64,000 nt of DNA from JAUVKT01 sp036350795 (GCA_036350795.1 JAZBNV010000046.1:5687-69686), one strand, 5' to 3'. Positions 50,749 to 59,616 are shown, counted from the first letter of the stretch. Program-made: numbers and translations. Notes: a model not told the origin generated them from the sequence alone.

Positions 50749-53129
50749 TATTTCCTGCTTAATGTAAGCCTTAGTTTTTCATAAGGTGATGGTCCTGCCG
50801 ATATCCATACCTCGGGACTCAGGTCTGTCAGATCTTCCTGGTAGGCAAAAATAAATATTTCAATTTCTTTACCTGCATAATCCACGGGGGCAGGAAAATA
50901 ATATGTATAATCAGATGTTGCTGCCGCATTAACATATTCCCAGGTATTAGATTGATATGATCGTGCCCTGTCGGGGGCTCCCACTAATTTTCCGTCTACC
51001 TTCATAGCCGCATAAGCTCCTTCTTTCCCATGCTTTCCGTTTATGGCAACAGAAAAGTATGAGTTTTTCGAAATTTCATCCGGGGTGAATGATAATTTCC
51101 AGGTTTTTACCGCTGTCATCCCGGAAGGGTGAGCAAACAGGTTACTTGCCCTGAAGTTTTTATTGTTCAGCAACACACCGTCTTTATATGCCCTGATTTC
51201 AACAAGCCGGTCGGCATATTCCTTAAAACGAAAATATCTTACAGGACCATTAATATAAACCGGCATTCTTTCTCCTGCCAGGTAAGTAAGGGTTTCCCAG
51301 CTTAAAAGATCTTTTGATACCTCAACAAAATTACCTTCGTCCTTAAGCAGGGGTTGAAGTGAATATTCGTCAGCTGTATAAAGTACCACAGAATCTATAT
51401 CAATAACCTGGCCCAGGTCAAGCCTGAAACACCCGCCTTCAATACGTTGATCTCTTTTATATTTCCTCGAAGGGAAAAAGCCTGTCTGCATATCATTGTC
51501 AAAAAGATTCCTGTCCCAGATACCCCGCTTTAAAAAAACAGCCTGGTTGAAAAATGCCTCACGGGCAGCCTTTACTTCATTTATTTTTGTTGGTCCCGAC
51601 CTGAGGAGAGACCTTACCTCAAGAGCATTGTTATCTGCTGCGAATACTGTTGCTTCATATAAAGCTTCGGCGTCTTCGGGGATATTGCATTCTTCGGGAA
51701 TGCCCAGTTTACGATGTACAGGGAGTTTTAGTTCTTCGCCGGGGAAATCAATTTTTACTACCCGCCCTTTCATCAGGGACAGGGCCTTTTCTCCGTTTAA
51801 AAGCGCATCAGAATAATTATCTGAGTCTTCGAGCTGGATATACGAACTGCTTCCCGGCATACCCAGTATGTCTATTTCAATATTTTCTGTTTCAATATTC
51901 TTTACAAGTTCATACTCGGCCCCAATAATTCCTGGTTCGGAAAATTTCTCTGCACTTACTATTAACATATATGACCTGAATGGAAGAACAGAAACAGGAA
52001 CAGATTCGCCCTTCCTGTATATTCCAAGCACCTTCTCGGCCGGGTGAAATTGTCGGAGGTAATACTGGTAGGCATTACCAAGCCCGATTTCACTATCCAG
52101 TTTTATATTATAGGTTTTTGTTTCCCAGCTAAGGTTTCTTAAAGTAATTATCCTGGTTTTTTCATTTCCCCTGCTTACAGCATTGGGGCCATAATTATCA
52201 GGAAGAGTTATTCCATTTATAAGAATATCACGATACTTACGATGAAGATTATAAATCCTTGCAAGTTTCGGAAATTCATCATCCCTCATCAGCCAGGGAT
52301 TTCCATAAACCTGGGGAGCAAGAATAAGACTCCTGTTGAATGCCTGCAATACAAGATCATCATCCCAGTAGTCGATACATGATGAAATACATACACCATG
52401 ATCTTCGGTAAGTCTCATTAAATCGGGAGACAAACCCCTTGCCAGCGCTCCGGCCCTGTGATGTGGTGCAGTACTGTTGTTGTTCATAAATACGTCAATA
52501 TATGTCTCGGCACCGCCCATCAGGAAAGTTGTGGCATAGGGTTTAGCCCTGTTCAGCCCGAGCCTGTGATTTAACAATATCAGGTCGGGGCTGTATTTGC
52601 GGGCCTCGGTCATCATTTCTATAAAATAGTCCTCTTTTTCAGGTCTTAGCGGACCACAGACAGCGTCAAACTTAAAGAGGGCAAAATTATAATCGCGGCA
52701 TAACTTAACCATCTGGTCTATCCTCTCCCTGGCCTCCTTTTCAGTGTTGCCAAAGCCATCCGGGCCTCCCCAGATTCCCAGCCGTATACCTATTTCTTCT
52801 GCTCTTTTATATATCGGATCAAAACCACCTGGAAACTGCTTCTTAAACCTGTCGGAATAAATGCTGCCATAGAACCTTTTTCCGTCTATTGCCCCGGCAT
52901 CAAATGCGTAAATATCGAGCTGCATTCCATATTCTTTCTTAAGCCAGTCAAAAAAGTCCAGGTTAACCATGGTGTGTTCCATTGTTGCCCCTTCGTTGGT
53001 ATTGTTAATCCACGAGAAATACTGGGCACGCGATGGTGAATTCTCATCAGCTCCCGGAAATATTTCCTTTTCCTGGGCCGAAGCAATGTTTAAAAATAAT
53101 ATTGCGATAAGGCTCAACAAATATTTCAT
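50748..53129 (-). CDS. secreted TIM-barrel glycosidase-like protein (clan GH-D-like)
   Basis: 793 residues. Sec signal MKYLLSLIAILFLNIASAQ. An N-terminal TIM barrel (about 25-330) has LDIYAFDAGAIDG near 72, GIRLGIWGGPDGFGN near 112, a FALFKFDAVCGP stretch near 150 where the Asp fits the KxD nucleophile of alpha-galactosidase-type enzymes, and RLTEDHGVCISSCIDYWDDD near 237. A beta domain and an F5/8-type lectin-like domain (about 600-660, LDLGQVIDIDSVVLYT and VEVSKDLLSWETLTYLAG) follow. I cannot assign a GH number with confidence; alpha-galactosidase-like (GH27/36/31 relatives) is the best guess. The start overlaps the stop of the small upstream gene by 4 bases. Confidence 0.72.
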   Translation of the reverse strand: MKYLLSLIAILFLNIASAQEKEIFPGADENSPSRAQYFSWINNTNEGATMEHTMVNLDFFDWLKKEYGMQLDIYAFDAGAIDGKRFYGSIYSDRFKKQFPGGFDPIYKRAEEIGIRLGIWGGPDGFGNTEKEARERIDQMVKLCRDYNFALFKFDAVCGPLRPEKEDYFIEMMTEARKYSPDLILLNHRLGLNRAKPYATTFLMGGAETYIDVFMNNNSTAPHHRAGALARGLSPDLMRLTEDHGVCISSCIDYWDDDLVLQAFNRSLILAPQVYGNPWLMRDDEFPKLARIYNLHRKYRDILINGITLPDNYGPNAVSRGNEKTRIITLRNLSWETKTYNIKLDSEIGLGNAYQYYLRQFHPAEKVLGIYRKGESVPVSVLPFRSYMLIVSAEKFSEPGIIGAEYELVKNIETENIEIDILGMPGSSSYIQLEDSDNYSDALLNGEKALSLMKGRVVKIDFPGEELKLPVHRKLGIPEECNIPEDAEALYEATVFAADNNALEVRSLLRSGPTKINEVKAAREAFFNQAVFLKRGIWDRNLFDNDMQTGFFPSRKYKRDQRIEGGCFRLDLGQVIDIDSVVLYTADEYSLQPLLKDEGNFVEVSKDLLSWETLTYLAGERMPVYINGPVRYFRFKEYADRLVEIRAYKDGVLLNNKNFRASNLFAHPSGMTAVKTWKLSFTPDEISKNSYFSVAINGKHGKEGAYAAMKVDGKLVGAPDRARSYQSNTWEYVNAAATSDYTYYFPAPVDYAGKEIEIFIFAYQEDLTDLSPEVWISAGPSPYEKLRLTLSRK

Positions 53130-53332
53130 ATGTTTTGACTATTATATTTATCCGACAATAAATTAATTAAAAATTTGAGAACGAATGGATGTGCTTCGCT
53201 CTCGCATAATGCAATACCTATAACCCTCATAGCAGTTGGATAATACCAATCTGAAAGAGAGGCTCTTTCCCTGTTGGCATATTTTTCAAGCAGGGCGATA
53301 CTTTCTTCAAGTATTTCTTTTTCAGTGATCAT
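53126..53332 (-). CDS. small protein of unknown function heading the glycosidase operon
   Basis: 68 residues (MITEKEILEESIALLEKYAN to LLSDKYNSQNI). It is helical, mildly acidic at the start, with one Cys, and no membrane span. A consensus -7 element 22 bases ahead, and an ATGA overlap with the following glycosidase, support it as a real coupled gene. I do not recognise a family. It may only serve translational coupling. Confidence 0.6.
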   Translation of the reverse strand: MITEKEILEESIALLEKYANRERASLSDWYYPTAMRVIGIALCESEAHPFVLKFLINLLSDKYNSQNI

Positions 53333-53353
53333 GCTTATTAGTCCTAATTATGC

Positions 53354-53361
53354 CAAAGATA
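53354..53361 (-). promoter_or_regulatory. -7 element of the small protein-glycosidase-thioesterase operon
   Basis: Minus-strand TATCTTTG, exact consensus, 21 bases before ATG 53332. Confidence 0.5.
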
Positions 53362-53375
53362 TAAATTAGTAACGA

Positions 53376-53442
53376 TAAGACTTTTTATATGCTTATGATA
53401 GTGTTATCAGCAGTAAGACTTATCTTTAACAGTAAGACTTAT
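53376..53442. promoter_or_regulatory. iterated palindromic operator between two glycosidase units
   Basis: TAAGACTTA is found at 53414-53422 and 53433-53441, and TAAGACTTt at 53376-53384. Starts are 19 and 38 bases apart, two and four helix turns. The last two copies are part of the 13-base direct repeat CAGTAAGACTTAT. A plus-strand near-consensus -7 element TATCTTTA (53421-53428) lies between them, so a bound protein would affect the GH3 promoter, and possibly also the minus-strand promoter at 53354. Confidence 0.5.
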
Positions 53443-53475
53443 AAATAGCAGGGTATAAACTAATATTTTAAGAAT

Positions 53476-56130
53476 ATGCGAACCTTTTCTTTTATAATAA
53501 TCAGCCTCTTGTTTTTTGCCTGTGGCCGGAACGAAAATACAGCCCCATACAAGAACCCTGATCTGGCCATAGAAAAAAGGGTTGATGATCTCCTGTCCCG
53601 AATGACACCGGAAGAAAAATTCTGGCAGATGTTTATGATTCCCGGGAACCTTGAGCCAGATATGTCTAAGTATAAGAATGGAATATTCGGACTCCAGGTT
53701 TCGGCAAAAGGACGTAGCGGCAATGCTGCCGGGCAGATGCTGGAATACGGCGCCGAGGGCACACCGGGAGAAGTGGCAGACAGGATAAACAATATACAGA
53801 GGTATTTTATTGAAGAAACACGTCTTGGAATACCTCTTATACCTTTTGACGAGGCATTGCACGGACTGGTAAGGGAAGGAGCAACGGCATTTCCGCAATC
53901 CATCGCCCTTGCAGCTACCTGGAATACTGAATTAATGGGCGAGGTGGCTGCCAGTATTGCTGATGAGACAAAATCGAGGGGAATAAGACAGATTTTATCG
54001 CCGGTAGTAAATATTGCCCGTGATGTTAGATGGGGCCGCACCGAAGAGACTTATGGAGAAGACCCCTTTCTGTCGGCCAGGATGGGAGTTGCCTTTGTGT
54101 CTGAATTTGAAAAAAGGGGGATAATAAGTACACCAAAACATTTTGTTGCCAACGTAGGCGACGGCGGACGCGATAGTTACCCAATACATTATAATGAAAG
54201 ACTAATGGAGGAGATATACTTCCCGGCCTTCAGGGCATGTTTTAAGGAAGGAGGAAGCAGATCAGTAATGACATCCTATAATTCATACGATGGATCACCA
54301 TGTACTGCCAGCAGCTGGTTACTACGCGATAAATTAAAAGGAGAATGGGGTTTTGACGGATTTGTAATTTCTGATGCAGGCGCCACAGGAGGAGCAAATG
54401 TATTGCATTTTACAGCAAAAGATTATCCCGGATCAACAGCTAATTCAATTAATGCGGGCCTGGATGTTTTGTTCCAGACCTCCTTCGATCATTATCCTTT
54501 ATTCTGGCCTGCTTTCCGGGACGGCTTAATTACTTCAGAAAATATTGATAAGGCAGTTAAAAGAATTCTTAAGGCGAAATTTGAACTGGGCCTCTTTGAG
54601 GATCCTTATGTTAATCCGGAAGATGCAGTATCTTTAAATGGTAGTGCCGGGAACCGTGAAACTGCTCTTCGGGCAGCGAGGGAATCAATAGTTCTTTTAA
54701 AAAACAACGGCATACTTCCTCTTTCAGAAAAGGTAAAAAAAGTGGCCCTGATTGGTGTGGATGCAAAAGAGGCCAGGCTGGGCGGATATTCAGGTCCGGG
54801 CAATAGAAAATTGTCGGTTTATAAGGCATTGAAAGAGCAAAATAGCGATTGTGAGCTAACTTATGCCGAAGGACCCGGGCGAAATGATTTAAGATATATA
54901 GCTGTACCACAGGATGTTCTGAAAATGCCCGACAGTGATGAAAGCGGACTGAAAGGAGAATATTATAATAATAATTCTCTTGCAGGAGATCCGGTTCTTA
55001 CACGTAAGGATTCTCAAATACACTTTGGATGGACACTTTTTTCACCAGACACCTTACTTGCTTACGACTGGTATTCGGTAAGATGGACAGGCAGCCTGAG
55101 GTCGCCCTTATCAGGAATGTATGAAATAGGTCTTGAGGGGAATGATGGTTATCGTATGTATATTGAAGACGAGCTTATAATTGACAACTGGCAAAAAAAA
55201 TCATATAGCAGGCTAACTGAGGATTATTATTTTGAATCAGGAAAGGAATACAAGATTAGGATTGAATTTTTTGAAAGCACGGGTAATGCAAGAATAAAAC
55301 TAATATGGAACCAGGGACTTGAACGCAGAACCGAATACAGGATAAATGAAGCTGTTAAACTGGCCCGTGAGGCAGAAGTGGCAGTTTTGGTGCTTGGAAT
55401 TGAAGAAGGAGAATTCAGAGACCGGGCTTCACTTGCCTTGCCGGGAGCACAGGAAGAATTAATCTTAAAGATAGCCGAAACCGGTACACCCATGGTTGTA
55501 CTTATAGTTGGAGGAAGCGCGGTAACAATGCAAAGCTGGTATAGTAAAGCAGATGCTATTCTTGATATATGGTATCCCGGCGATATGGGAGGTCAGGCCG
55601 TGGCCGAAATACTTAAGGGAGACTATAGCCCTGCCGGAAGATTGCCGATAACTTTTCCGATGGACGAGGCCCAGCTGCCACTGTACTATAACCATAAACC
55701 AACCGGGAGAGGAGATGATTATTTAAACCTGACCGGTCACCCGCTCTTCCCCTTTGGTTTTGGTTTAAGTTATACCAGTTTTGAGTACTCTGATCTTGAA
55801 CTTTCAGATAGTAATATTAATGCCGGAGAAACAGTTAAAATTACGTGCCGGGTAAAAAATACCGGTGCTTATGACGGAGATGAGGTGGTTCAGCTTTATA
55901 TCCGCGATGAAATAGCCTCGGTAGCACGTCCGGTAATGGAATTGAAAGGTTTCCAAAGAGTGCACATTAAAAAAGGTGAATCCGAAAAGCTTATATTTGA
56001 ACTCGGAAAAGAAGAACTTGAAATGCTTGATATTAATATGAAGCGGGTAATTGAACCCGGTGCTTTCAGGATAATGATCGGAGCATCGTCAAGGGATATA
56101 CGACTTAGAACACATCTTTATGTAAATTAA
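53476..56130 (+). CDS. GH3 beta-glucosidase-type hydrolase with PA14 insertion, lipoprotein
   Basis: 884 residues. Signal MRTFSFIIISLLFFAC with the lipobox Cys at 16. The GH3 N-terminal barrel spans about 30-350 with the nucleophile Asp300 in GFVISDAGAT. The alpha/beta sandwich is split by a PA14 carbohydrate-binding domain (about 487-625, from SGLKGEYYNNN to NARIKLIWNQG). The EEGEFRDRASLALPGAQ stretch near 640 carries the probable acid/base Glu, and a fibronectin-type domain closes the protein. Beta-glucosidase or beta-xylosidase activity is expected; the exact sugar is open. The promoter region holds the iterated TAAGACTTA sites. Confidence 0.93.
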   Translation: MRTFSFIIISLLFFACGRNENTAPYKNPDLAIEKRVDDLLSRMTPEEKFWQMFMIPGNLEPDMSKYKNGIFGLQVSAKGRSGNAAGQMLEYGAEGTPGEVADRINNIQRYFIEETRLGIPLIPFDEALHGLVREGATAFPQSIALAATWNTELMGEVAASIADETKSRGIRQILSPVVNIARDVRWGRTEETYGEDPFLSARMGVAFVSEFEKRGIISTPKHFVANVGDGGRDSYPIHYNERLMEEIYFPAFRACFKEGGSRSVMTSYNSYDGSPCTASSWLLRDKLKGEWGFDGFVISDAGATGGANVLHFTAKDYPGSTANSINAGLDVLFQTSFDHYPLFWPAFRDGLITSENIDKAVKRILKAKFELGLFEDPYVNPEDAVSLNGSAGNRETALRAARESIVLLKNNGILPLSEKVKKVALIGVDAKEARLGGYSGPGNRKLSVYKALKEQNSDCELTYAEGPGRNDLRYIAVPQDVLKMPDSDESGLKGEYYNNNSLAGDPVLTRKDSQIHFGWTLFSPDTLLAYDWYSVRWTGSLRSPLSGMYEIGLEGNDGYRMYIEDELIIDNWQKKSYSRLTEDYYFESGKEYKIRIEFFESTGNARIKLIWNQGLERRTEYRINEAVKLAREAEVAVLVLGIEEGEFRDRASLALPGAQEELILKIAETGTPMVVLIVGGSAVTMQSWYSKADAILDIWYPGDMGGQAVAEILKGDYSPAGRLPITFPMDEAQLPLYYNHKPTGRGDDYLNLTGHPLFPFGFGLSYTSFEYSDLELSDSNINAGETVKITCRVKNTGAYDGDEVVQLYIRDEIASVARPVMELKGFQRVHIKKGESEKLIFELGKEELEMLDINMKRVIEPGAFRIMIGASSRDIRLRTHLYVN

Positions 56131-56140
56131 AATAATATAT

Positions 56141-56434
56141 ATGCAATTTCTCTTAAGCGCCTACGATGGCACCGACGATATGGCTTTAGAACGAAGAATG
56201 AGAGCCAGGGAAGAACACCTGGCAATGGTACAAAATTTAAAGGAAAGCGGAAATTTTATCTGGGGAGGAGCAATCCTTGATGATAGTGATAAAATGGTTG
56301 GTTCTGTAATAGTCTACGATTTTGAATCAAGAGAAGAACTTGAAAATATGCTGAAAACCGAACCATATATAAAAGGGGATGTCTGGCAGAACATCAAAAT
56401 AGAAAACTTCAGGCTTGCGAATATCCAGGCATAA
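56141..56434 (+). CDS. YciI-like protein
   Basis: 97 residues. FLLSAYDGTDDMALERRMRAREEHLAMVQNLKESGNFIWGGAILDD fits the YciI fold, with DPY-like TEPYIKGDVW near 75 and KIENFRLANI at the end. The His in REEHLA matches the conserved position. The biochemical role of most YciI proteins is unknown. It is 10 bases after GH3. Confidence 0.85.
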   Translation: MQFLLSAYDGTDDMALERRMRAREEHLAMVQNLKESGNFIWGGAILDDSDKMVGSVIVYDFESREELENMLKTEPYIKGDVWQNIKIENFRLANIQA

Positions 56435-56456
56435 TTCATGCATAAATATTGTTGGG

Positions 56457-56873
56457 ATGGTAAATCGGAATATTTTATTTATTATTTCAGGCTTAATCTG
56501 GCTGGCTGTTGGATTGATGCTGATAAGTTTTGCAAGGATAAGAATTGATGAATATGAAGGCGAATACAGCTGGTTGTTTGTTGCCGCAGGGCTGCTACTG
56601 GCATTTATCAAGTTCAGGTATATCTTCAGGGCAATGGTTGATCAAAACCTGGCAAGACTTTATTCTCTTCGGGAAAAGGAACATTTTTATAAGTTTCTTC
56701 CCCCCTCAGGATTTGTGCTGGTTGTGGTAATGACCCTGCTGGGTATTTCGATGAGAAAATTTGGCTTGCCCGGGCAATATATTGCCCTTATCGATATAGC
56801 CATTGGATTTGGGCTGTTTTTCTCAGGTATCAGGCATTTTCAGCGTTATATCAGGTCTGATTGTGCCCGCTAG
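56457..56873 (+). CDS. four-span membrane protein of unknown function
   Basis: 138 residues from ATG 56457. An upstream TTG at 56415 is open but overlaps YciI and adds polar residues. Hydrophobic stretches lie at about 6-26, 40-58, 80-98 and 106-124, with a basic RSDCAR end. RNILFIISGLIWLAVGLMLISFARIRI opens the protein. No known motif. It directly follows YciI, and the pair is probably co-transcribed with GH3 or from an internal start. Confidence 0.65.
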   Translation: MVNRNILFIISGLIWLAVGLMLISFARIRIDEYEGEYSWLFVAAGLLLAFIKFRYIFRAMVDQNLARLYSLREKEHFYKFLPPSGFVLVVVMTLLGISMRKFGLPGQYIALIDIAIGFGLFFSGIRHFQRYIRSDCAR

Positions 56874-56889
56874 GCAGCTCTGGAATTAC

Positions 56890-57486
56890 CTATGGCTGCA
56901 GCCTTCTTGTGCTCCACTTTTCTTCTTCGTAGAGGTACTCAATACGGGTATGAAAGCGGTCTTTTCCTTCTTCCCAGAATTCAAAGCGATCGGGAACAAG
57001 GCGATAACCACCCCAATCAGAAGGTCTCACAGGATCTTTATCGCTGTAATACCTGTAAGCAGACTCCCGTTTTTCTATATACTTTTCAATGTTTTCTATA
57101 GGCTTGCTTTGGTCTGAAACAATAGCATTGATCCTGTGCCCCTTGTTTCTTGAATTAAAATATGCCTCAGATTCGGCTTCTGCTACTTTTTCAACCGCAC
57201 CTTCAATTCTTACCTGTCGCCCTGCCTCTGGCCAGTAGAAAAGCATGGACGCATAGATATTTTCTGCCAGCTGCTTCCCTTTGCGACTGTTATAGCCGGT
57301 ATAGAATACAAAACCTTTGCTGTTATACTCTTTCAGTAAAACCACTCTCGATGAAACTCTTCCGGCAGACGAAGCCGTGGACAGAACAACAGCATTTGAA
57401 TTTTCTTTCTCCTTACTGAATATATTCAGGTACCAGCCATTAAAAAAAACAAAGGGATTACTTTCTTCCGCTTCAATATTATTCAT
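56890..57486 (-). CDS. pdxH: pyridoxamine 5'-phosphate oxidase
   Basis: 198 residues, close to the family length. It oxidises pyridoxamine or pyridoxine phosphate to pyridoxal 5'-phosphate with FMN. SSRVVLLKEYNSKGFVFYTGYNSRKGKQLAENIYASMLFYW-type text (about 47-88) holds the FMN contacts, RQVRIEGAVEKV near 90 the substrate side, and the end DWGGYRLVPDRFEFWEEGKDRFHTRIEY and WSTRRLQP matches the C-terminal PdxH motif. It is a single gene, converging with the membrane protein. Confidence 0.95.
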   Translation of the reverse strand: MNNIEAEESNPFVFFNGWYLNIFSKEKENSNAVVLSTASSAGRVSSRVVLLKEYNSKGFVFYTGYNSRKGKQLAENIYASMLFYWPEAGRQVRIEGAVEKVAEAESEAYFNSRNKGHRINAIVSDQSKPIENIEKYIEKRESAYRYYSDKDPVRPSDWGGYRLVPDRFEFWEEGKDRFHTRIEYLYEEEKWSTRRLQP

Positions 57487-57552
57487 AGCACATAGCTTTT
57501 TCTATAAAACATTTTTTTGGTGTAACTTGTTTTACTCAAAAACAGGAATATT

Positions 57553-58131
57553 ATGGCTTTTACATTACAGATAGGAGATAAAGCGCCTGCTTTCAGCCTT
57601 ATGGCAACCGATGGTGAAAAGTATTCGCTCAATGATTTTACAAGCACTTACCTTGTTATTTTCTTTACCTGCAATCATTGTCCTTATGTTATTGGATCAG
57701 ATGAGAATACAAGGACTCTTGCAGAAAAATATGCCGGAAGGGGTGTTGAGTTTGTAGCTCTTAACTCAAATAGCCCAAACACTTACCCTGAAGATGATTT
57801 CGATCATATGGTTTCAAGAATGGAAAAATTTAAGTTCCCATGGAAATATCTTTACGATGAAACCCAGGAGATAGCAAAAAAATACGGAGCTCTCAGAACA
57901 CCTCATTTTTATCTTTTCAATAGTGAAAGAGAACTTGTTTATACCGGAAGAGCAGTAGATTACCCCCGCGATGCATCACGGGCAAAGGTTTTTGATCTTG
58001 ACCGGGCAATAGATGAATTAATAAATGGAAAGGGTATTTCCAGGCCGGTAACCAACCCCATAGGCTGTAACGTAAAATGGGATGGAAAAGACGCTCACTG
58101 GATGCCTGCCGACGCCTGCGACCTGGTATAG
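57553..58131 (+). CDS. thioredoxin-fold AhpC/TSA-like protein
   Basis: 192 residues. IGDKAPAFSLMATDGEKYSLNDF is the peroxiredoxin-like start, and FFTCNHCPYVIG near 37 gives a CxxC at 40-43. VEFVALNSNSPNTYPEDDF, LYDETQEIAKKYGALRTPHFYLF (cis-Pro) and TNPIGCNVKWDG near 180 complete a family often called thioredoxin-like or redoxin proteins. It lacks a signal peptide. A role as a thiol peroxidase or reductase is likely but unproven. Confidence 0.86.
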   Translation: MAFTLQIGDKAPAFSLMATDGEKYSLNDFTSTYLVIFFTCNHCPYVIGSDENTRTLAEKYAGRGVEFVALNSNSPNTYPEDDFDHMVSRMEKFKFPWKYLYDETQEIAKKYGALRTPHFYLFNSERELVYTGRAVDYPRDASRAKVFDLDRAIDELINGKGISRPVTNPIGCNVKWDGKDAHWMPADACDLV

Positions 58132-58211
58132 ATTTAATGAACTTTTACCTCATTAAATAGTAACCTGGCGACCAATTTGATAATTCATTAAAGTGCCGGG
58201 ATAATAAATCT

Positions 58212-58219
58212 TACCTTTG
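58212..58219 (+). promoter_or_regulatory. -7 promoter match upstream of the FNR-like gene
   Basis: TACCTTTG, exact consensus, 189 bases ahead of the FNR-like ATG. A nearer but weaker match (CATTTTTG, 58367-58374) also exists. The space 58132-58407 contains no convincing gene. An ATG at 58250 opens 20 codons after a GGGG, which could be a leader peptide. Confidence 0.4.
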
Positions 58220-58407
58220 TTCCGTCTGCTTTCAGAAAGAAAACAGGGGATGCCGACAAAGAAAATAAGCTATAATATTGTGTTGCATATTATGCTTCTC
58301 CATGGCTGTTAAGCACATAAATATGTATCTGTCGTCAAAAAATTGTTTGTTGTGAAAAAGAATTTACATTTTTGTATTCTTAAGTAATCAACAATTATGA
58401 CCGTGAA

Positions 58408-59112
58408 ATGAAAGATCCCTTTAATAATGAAACCGGACTGAACTGTGCACTCTGTAACGAAAAATCATGTGCTACCCTGGTTTTAAATGACGGTCAGTTA
58501 AATTCGCTCAGCGAAAACAGCAGGGAGACAACAATAAAAAAGGGAGAAATCATTTTAAAATCAGGAGCCCTTACCTCACACATGGTATATCTTAAGAATG
58601 GCTACGTAAAAGAGCATGTTGAGGGGCCGGGCCAGAGATCCAGGATTTTACAGATTATTAAACCACATTCCTACCTTGGGCTCCAGTCGCTGTTTGGAGC
58701 CAGGATTAATCATTATTCATATACAGCTCTCGTAGATCTTAATGTCTGCTATATTGACATTAACCTGTTTATGGAATTTATTAAAGACAGGGGCCAGTTT
58801 GCATATGAAATGCTAAAATATGTCAGCAGCGAAAGTCTTTATAAGGATTTTCATCTCATTAACCAGGGGCATAAAAAAATGTATGGCCGCTTTGCGGATG
58901 CAATGTTATACCTCTCGGAAGAAATATTTAATTTAAAGAAATTTGACCTCCTGCTGACACGTCAGGAACTGGCCGAGCTTGCCGGGATGTCGAGGGAAAA
59001 TACAGCCAGGGCAATTTCTTACTTCAAAAATGAAGGTATACTCGATATTAGCGGCAGGAATGTTGAGATTAAAAAAGCAGAATTACTCAGGCAAATTAGT
59101 AAAAACGGGTAA
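58408..59112 (+). CDS. FNR-like regulator with N-terminal cysteine cluster
   Basis: 234 residues of the Crp/Fnr family. N-terminal Cys13, Cys16 and Cys21 (LNCALCNEKSC) and Cys114 (DLNVCYID) match the four [4Fe-4S] ligands of E. coli FNR in arrangement: the gap from the third to the fourth Cys is 93 residues in both. The winged helix LTRQELAELAGMSRENTARAISYF has a RExxxR recognition helix, like that of CRP, which favours TGTGA half-sites. Oxygen or redox sensing is the likely role. The DUF4440 lipoprotein gene follows 12 bases later. Confidence 0.88.
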   Translation: MKDPFNNETGLNCALCNEKSCATLVLNDGQLNSLSENSRETTIKKGEIILKSGALTSHMVYLKNGYVKEHVEGPGQRSRILQIIKPHSYLGLQSLFGARINHYSYTALVDLNVCYIDINLFMEFIKDRGQFAYEMLKYVSSESLYKDFHLINQGHKKMYGRFADAMLYLSEEIFNLKKFDLLLTRQELAELAGMSRENTARAISYFKNEGILDISGRNVEIKKAELLRQISKNG

Positions 59113-59124
59113 AAATTAATTATT

Positions 59125-59604
59125 ATGCGTTCAATACTTATTCTATTCATTGCTACACTTTTCATAGTATCCTGTAGTAATAAAGCAAGCGAACTCAGCG
59201 GCGATGAGCGGCCTGAATTATCCAAAACCGACAGGGAAGAGATAATGAATACTTTTATGCTTACGCAGGAAGCATGGAATAATTATGACATTGAAGGGTT
59301 TATGTCGGCTTACTGGAACTCTGACAAGCTTGTTTTTACAGGTGTTGGAGGACCAACCTACGGGTACCAGGCAACACTTGAAAATTATAAGAAAAACTAC
59401 CCCGACCAGGAAACAATGGGCCTGCTGAAGTTCACGGTTGTTGATCTTTACAGGATTGACAATTCCAGCTCCCTGATGATAGGAAAATTTTATCTTTCCA
59501 GAAAAATGGGTGATCTTGTTGGATATTATACCCTTGTCTGGCAGAAGATCGATGGTAAATGGAAAATTATCAGCGATCACTCAAGTGGCCAGCTGATAAA
59601 ATAA
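59125..59604 (+). CDS. DUF4440/SnoaL-like lipoprotein
   Basis: 159 residues. Lipoprotein signal MRSILILFIATLFIVSC; then an NTF2-like alpha/beta cone with REEIMNTFMLTQEAWNNYDIEGFMSAYWNSDKLVF and WKIISDHSSGQ, typical of DUF4440. NTF2-like domains bind small molecules in a pocket; no catalytic residues are assigned. It sits between the FNR-like regulator and an acyl-CoA ligase. Confidence 0.86.
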   Translation: MRSILILFIATLFIVSCSNKASELSGDERPELSKTDREEIMNTFMLTQEAWNNYDIEGFMSAYWNSDKLVFTGVGGPTYGYQATLENYKKNYPDQETMGLLKFTVVDLYRIDNSSSLMIGKFYLSRKMGDLVGYYTLVWQKIDGKWKIISDHSSGQLIK

Positions 59605-59616
59605 TTTTCTAAAGCC

